DNA from: Trichopria drosophilae
Taxonomy: Eukaryota; Arthropoda; Insecta; Hymenoptera; Diapriidae
NCBI GenBank assembly: GCA_030407085.1
Contig: CM059583.1
Span: 209,682,001 to 209,746,000 of the forward strand
Length of the DNA: 64,000 nucleotides
Direction of reading: 5' to 3'
Each line of letters opens with the position of its first letter. The stretch's first letter is position 1. This document shows positions 59,441 to 64,000 of the stretch, one piece after another. Both the position numbers and the translations under genes were made by a program. Below the pieces are notes generated by a model. It ran no database searches. It was not told the DNA's origin and worked only from the letters and a program-made list of their open reading frames with translations.

Positions 59441-62400
59441 ATATCGTCCTAACTTAAAATCTATGTCAGTTAAATTATCTTTCAAACGTTAACAAAATAA
59501 TGGAGATAACTTTGTTGAAAGAACAGCTTTAATATATTTTATGTATTTCTTCAAAGATAAGTTTTTTATGCTACGTTTGATATATTTTTCGAATATTTAT
59601 AATGTCGATCTTATTATTAAAAATACAAATAGCTTAACTGAGTAGATAGCTCAAGGTTTTTATTCAACTTTTTATACATTGTACGCGCATATTATGTTCG
59701 AATTATGAAACGAAAATTATGTAATTTCAAAGAAAAAATAATGTTTCATTTTCAATCTCATAGTAAAGAGCCCCTACTTACACTGTATCGAAATTCTAAT
59801 GCAGCCCTTCGCATAAATAAAGAATAAGAATAATAATTCAATAAAGACGTGGTTTTCATTATGTGTGTATACTGGAGGTGCGAAACTTGTTAAACGATAA
59901 TCAGGAAATAATTGGAGCATTTAACTTGTTTAGTCGCAAGAAACACATCTGCATACTCCGAGTAAAGGTCAGACATTTTACATTTTGTAACTGAATATTA
60001 GTTTAGAACTATCTTAATTCGTATAAAAATTGATTTCATTACAGAATTTATAAAATATGATTAAGTTCAATCGTTGAATGTTTAATTGGTATCATTTTGA
60101 CCATTAAAAAAAGTCTTATTTTGTGAAATTCGGTTAATAAAAAATATTTTTATGACAGATTCTGTTTTTGTCATTGCCTTATTTAAAGGCCACTAAATAA
60201 AATATTGTATTCAGTTTGGTAAATAAGAAATTAGGTTCGGGTAATTTCAAAATCAATGATACTGTCGAAAATACAAAAATATAATGTACGAAACGAAACG
60301 AAAAATGTAAACATATTAATATAAACAGAAAATATATTGACGGTATAAAGTAAATATAAAATCTATATCCGAAAGTATTAAATAAATTCTTACTTAGTTA
60401 CACTGGACACCTTCGCGAGGTGAAACTAAAAAACGCCTTCAGTCGCTCCACGATAATGCATGTACTAAATTCGTGGTGTTTTTTTTATGGACATTCTTTT
60501 GGACTATAATGTATAGTACATAAGTTAAATAGAATTGTGTGAGATAATCTAAGTTCATTTCAACTACAGGAAATAAAATACAAATTTTAAGGTAGCCCAA
60601 AGTTAATATAATTTTTTATTTATCGTGATCAACAACTGAATAGTCTAAAAATATTGAAAGGAAAATTTATTGTTTATGTTCTTTTCAGTAGAATTCATTT
60701 TTATTTAAAAAAATTACCGCTACAAACTCTTTGTAATAACTTTGTGGATCACAATCATTCGTTCTTTGTTAAAATTAGATGGTCAAAAATTTTAAAATAA
60801 AGATTAACAAACTCATATTTCAAGAAACGTTTATTGTTACGCGACATACATTAATGTAAGATATCTGTAACAGTGTTCCATAATATATCTTTAATATTGT
60901 TCAAATATTTTTATTTTTTTTAATCAATATACAATTTATTTTAATCCCAGATTTAGTAAAAAATACAATTATTGGAAAAGATCTAAAACGATCAATCTCT
61001 TGTTTATCGGTCAGGAATTCGAAAAAAGTTTGCAAAATTTAAAGTAAGTGCTTTTAAATTCTCGGAATATCAGGAAACTTTTTAATTGGTTTTGATCTGG
61101 AGTTTCAAACTGAATTATTCGTCCGAACCCAACAATATTGAAAAATTGAAATCAAATTCCACTGTTTTAGGGTCACAAAGTTTGTATTTTTAATGCGTCA
61201 TATTTCTATCAATCAGTGTGTGCATATACATTTATAAAGAGTAACGAATAAAAATTCGTTTTTTGAAACATTTGTCAATTTATTGTGGTTAAATGAGTCA
61301 GTGAATAAAAAAAGGATGTTTTTAATTCTGAAATAACCAAGCTGTGTTTATATAATGAAAATAACTGTATTTTAGGGTCAGGAGATTTTAATCAACGAGC
61401 GACTTGTTTTTCAAAACCAAATTTTTAATATCGAATGTCATTTCGAATTTTCTGGTGCCTGAAAAACTAAGAAGAACAGTAAATAATTACTACAAAATCT
61501 TTTACGTGTTACAAAAAAAAAAAAAACTAAAATGAATATAAGTATCAATAAAAGAAACAATTCTTATGTATGTATACAGGAGGGATGTAATACCACATAA
61601 ACCATTAAAAACGTTGATAAGATACAAAACTACTAAAAAAAATACATGTATTAAATATCTTATATTAACTAGTAAAGTGATAGAATTTAATACAAGTAAA
61701 CATTGTAAAGCTTCTAACAAATACGTGAAGTTTGTATTAAAAATAGTATATTTGTATTAAACAGTATTTTAGCCATAGGTTGAATGTCGATTATTCAAGA
61801 GTTTGGTGATTAAAACATACAATTTTTGAAAGCAGTATTTTATTCTATTTGTGAAGTTATAAATGTTTAATCACAAAAAATCAGTTGCTGTGAAAAGTAA
61901 AAGAACTAATAATGAATACAGAGGTTTTTTAATTGTATTTCATAAATAATGAAACAAATTTGTAATTAGGAATGACTTGTTTATTTGCAATGAAAATTGA
62001 GGTATTAATTTTTTTAATTAAAAAAATCTTCTACTGCTAAACTACACCCAAAGAATATCCACCCAATATATTAGTTATAAAGGATCTTTTTCCTTTCGAA
62101 TTTAACCAAAATTGCTTGTCAATGACAATTTTGTTTGAAAAATAACTTTAAAAAAAAAAATCGCCGTAAAAATTCTAAATTTTAATATCTTGATTGTGAA
62201 TGAATATATAAAAATTTTTTGGGTAAAGGATCTCTCAATATGCTTTTCAGACAAAATTAACTTTCTATAAGATAATACCAAATTAATATAATACCAAAAA
62301 ATATTGTTTACAGTCTAATTTATTGAAATGACGTAAAAAACTAGAATTAAAATTTTCTATTCTGAAATTATTTGAATGGAAGAAAAAAATGTAAAGAAAA

Positions 62401-62649
62401 TTTCCACAAGTATTAGTTGCAGATTTAAAATTAAAATTAGAAAGACGTTTTACAAAATTTTTGTTGATCTTTTCAGCATTTTTTTCTTATATAAATAAGA
62501 TGAAAAACTACTTTTTGAAAATTTGTCAATCTTCTAAATTTAATTAGCTAATAATTCATGTTTGCATTTAACTGAAAAGCCTCTGTTAAAGTATAGAGGC
62601 ATACAAAAATTGCATCTCATGTAAATACAAGGATGCGAAAATTAATGTG
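59441..62649. other. AT-rich DNA, nothing firm
   Basis: A possible LINE tail (AATAAAGAATAAGAATAATA at about 59817) has no recognisable body. No exon was found. Confidence 0.4.
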
Positions 62650-62935
62650 TAGGGTATAGCATCAGTACTCTCTCCAAACGATCATTGAATACTCTGCTCT
62701 CCTAGACAAGGACGGTAAAGAGAGAATGTAGACCGCGCTATATAAGGGACCCGAATTCCCACATTGCTTGCGAGAAAGGTAGCCACGTAGCGGCAGATGG
62801 ACAAACCGTTCTGGGCGATAGCATGTTGACTGACGGTCGATAAAACTTACCACTCTATTCGAGTTACCTGCGGGGAGCCTCCTTTTAACATTCGAGTTGA
62901 CCATCTAACGATACTGTCGCGCTATGCTCGAACTA
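62650..62935. promoter_or_regulatory. GC-richer island with TATATAAGG box
   Basis: About 285 bases of much higher GC than the flanks. It contains TATATAAGG (about 62740, plus strand) and, on the minus strand, an ATG followed by 18 open codons up to a GTAAGT donor near 62849. It could be a core promoter with a short first exon or a recently arrived repeat. Neither can be shown. Confidence 0.25.
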
Positions 62936-63079
62936 TAATGGCTCGAACGATTAGATGCGAGTTTCCATAACTTTTGTTTACATTATTATAATTTACGACG
63001 TGCCTTCCGGGTGTAAAATATGAATATTCATCCCCCAACATTTTAACCCTTTGAAGCATACATTTTTCTTTACGTTTTA

Positions 63080-63260
63080 TTGACTTGAAATTTGCTACTC
63101 GGGGGTTTTCAGGGTTGCTGATTATGAATCCGGTGTTAAATTTTTTAAAAATTAAAAATGGCAGATTCAATATGGCGGACAAAAATATGAAAATTCATTA
63201 AATTGTTGCGTTTTTACATCATGATGGCCGCCATTTTGATGCCGCCATTTTGAATTTCGT
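63080..63260. repeat. Copy of the dispersed ATGGCGGA repeat
   Basis: This is the best-preserved copy: TTGAAATTTGCTACTCGGGG, GGTTGCTGATTATGAATCCG, ATTCAATATGGCGGAC, then GATGGCCGCCATTTTG in inverted sense. Confidence 0.6.
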
Positions 63261-64000
63261 AAAACCAATATCGGTATCGTCATCAGCGATATCTAAAATC
63301 TTATTATACTGAATTTCCAATGATTATCTTAAAAAACAGCGTCAATAATGAATTCTTTCGAAAAAAAATCGTGTTTTTTCATGTTTGTTTATTTATAAAT
63401 CATAAATAATAAACAATGATATCGCAATAACAGTTTTTAGTCATTCTTCTATCATTATAGTAATAGAAAATAGCAAAAAGACCGATCTAAATGCGTTAAC
63501 TTGAATTTAAGTTAGCAAATATGAAAGAAATCGAGGTGGTAACGTGGGTTACCACCATGCTTCTAAGGGTTAATCCTTTGCATCCTCGAACAATGAATAA
63601 CTAAATTTTACATTGCGACAATATTACTTGCAAACGAAGTTTATTGTTTTGGAAAGAATATCATATAATCTAATTTGCAAAAAGGCATTTTCAATTACGT
63701 TTTCTTGTATTTTGCTTCGGACTCCCAATAAAAGTGTTTATATTTTTGGGTCGATGGCAAACTTGTATTTTCCCCACAGCACGAAAATATATAATTGAGG
63801 GATTTTACAAAAGTAAAACACGGGATGAAAGAAAATAGATAAATCAAATTAATATAAATAGGCTTTTAAGATAGGCTTGATTTCTTCAATAAATATGAAT
63901 TTTATGGGCTCTGCCAATGACTTGAAAAAAAATTATAAATTTCTTCTTTCTTCCTTCTTCATGAATTTAAAGACACTATCACTTTTTAAAATTAAGAGTT
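63261..64000. other. AT-rich DNA, nothing recognised
   Basis: Only a short motif-free open frame at 63613-63798. Confidence 0.4.

Overview
This is AT-rich, repeat-dense nuclear DNA from an insect. The one gene that can be read with confidence is a complete MON2 homologue on the minus strand (stop at 8857, start at 27044). It has 23 coding exons and 1,640 codons, with consensus splice sites and no frame break. The many short introns and the repeat types (terminal-inverted-repeat elements ending CACGGAGAAAA, and a dispersed repeat with the words ATGGCGGA and TACTCGGGGGTTTTC) suggest Hymenoptera. The low gene density suggests a large, transposon-rich genome. The species cannot be named from sequence alone.

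Layout: 1-8.2 kb is intergenic and carries nested inverted-repeat elements (2.3-4.9, 6.1-6.6 and 7.4-7.6 kb). 8.26-27.04 kb is MON2. Nineteen of its 22 introns are 58-351 bp; the other three (2.3, 4.4 and 4.4 kb) are filled with transposable elements: a TTAA-flanked piggyBac-like foldback element with a second TA-flanked element inside it, two non-LTR retrotransposon 3' ends, and several palindromic elements. 27.05-28.1 kb is the MON2 upstream region. 28.12-33.78 kb is a set of nested elements bounded by a 20-bp inverted repeat. It includes a 1.34-kb element built of ~160-bp units repeated in tandem on both arms of a palindrome. 33.8-64 kb has no recognisable gene body. It holds scattered small inverted-repeat elements, degenerate repeats, a GC-richer island at 43.85-45.35 kb that looks like a promoter plus first exon on the plus strand, and a second GC-richer island at 62.65-62.93 kb.

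MON2 is a large cytosolic HEAT-repeat scaffold related to the BIG/GBF Arf-GEFs but without a Sec7 domain. It works with DOP1 in endosome-to-Golgi and trans-Golgi traffic. Nothing else here can be tied to it functionally. The rest of the window is mainly a record of successive transposon insertion. I found no convincing new protein-coding system. The most unusual structures are the tandem-in-palindrome element at 28.2-29.6 kb, the intronic foldback in MON2, and the nested 28.1-33.8 kb block.
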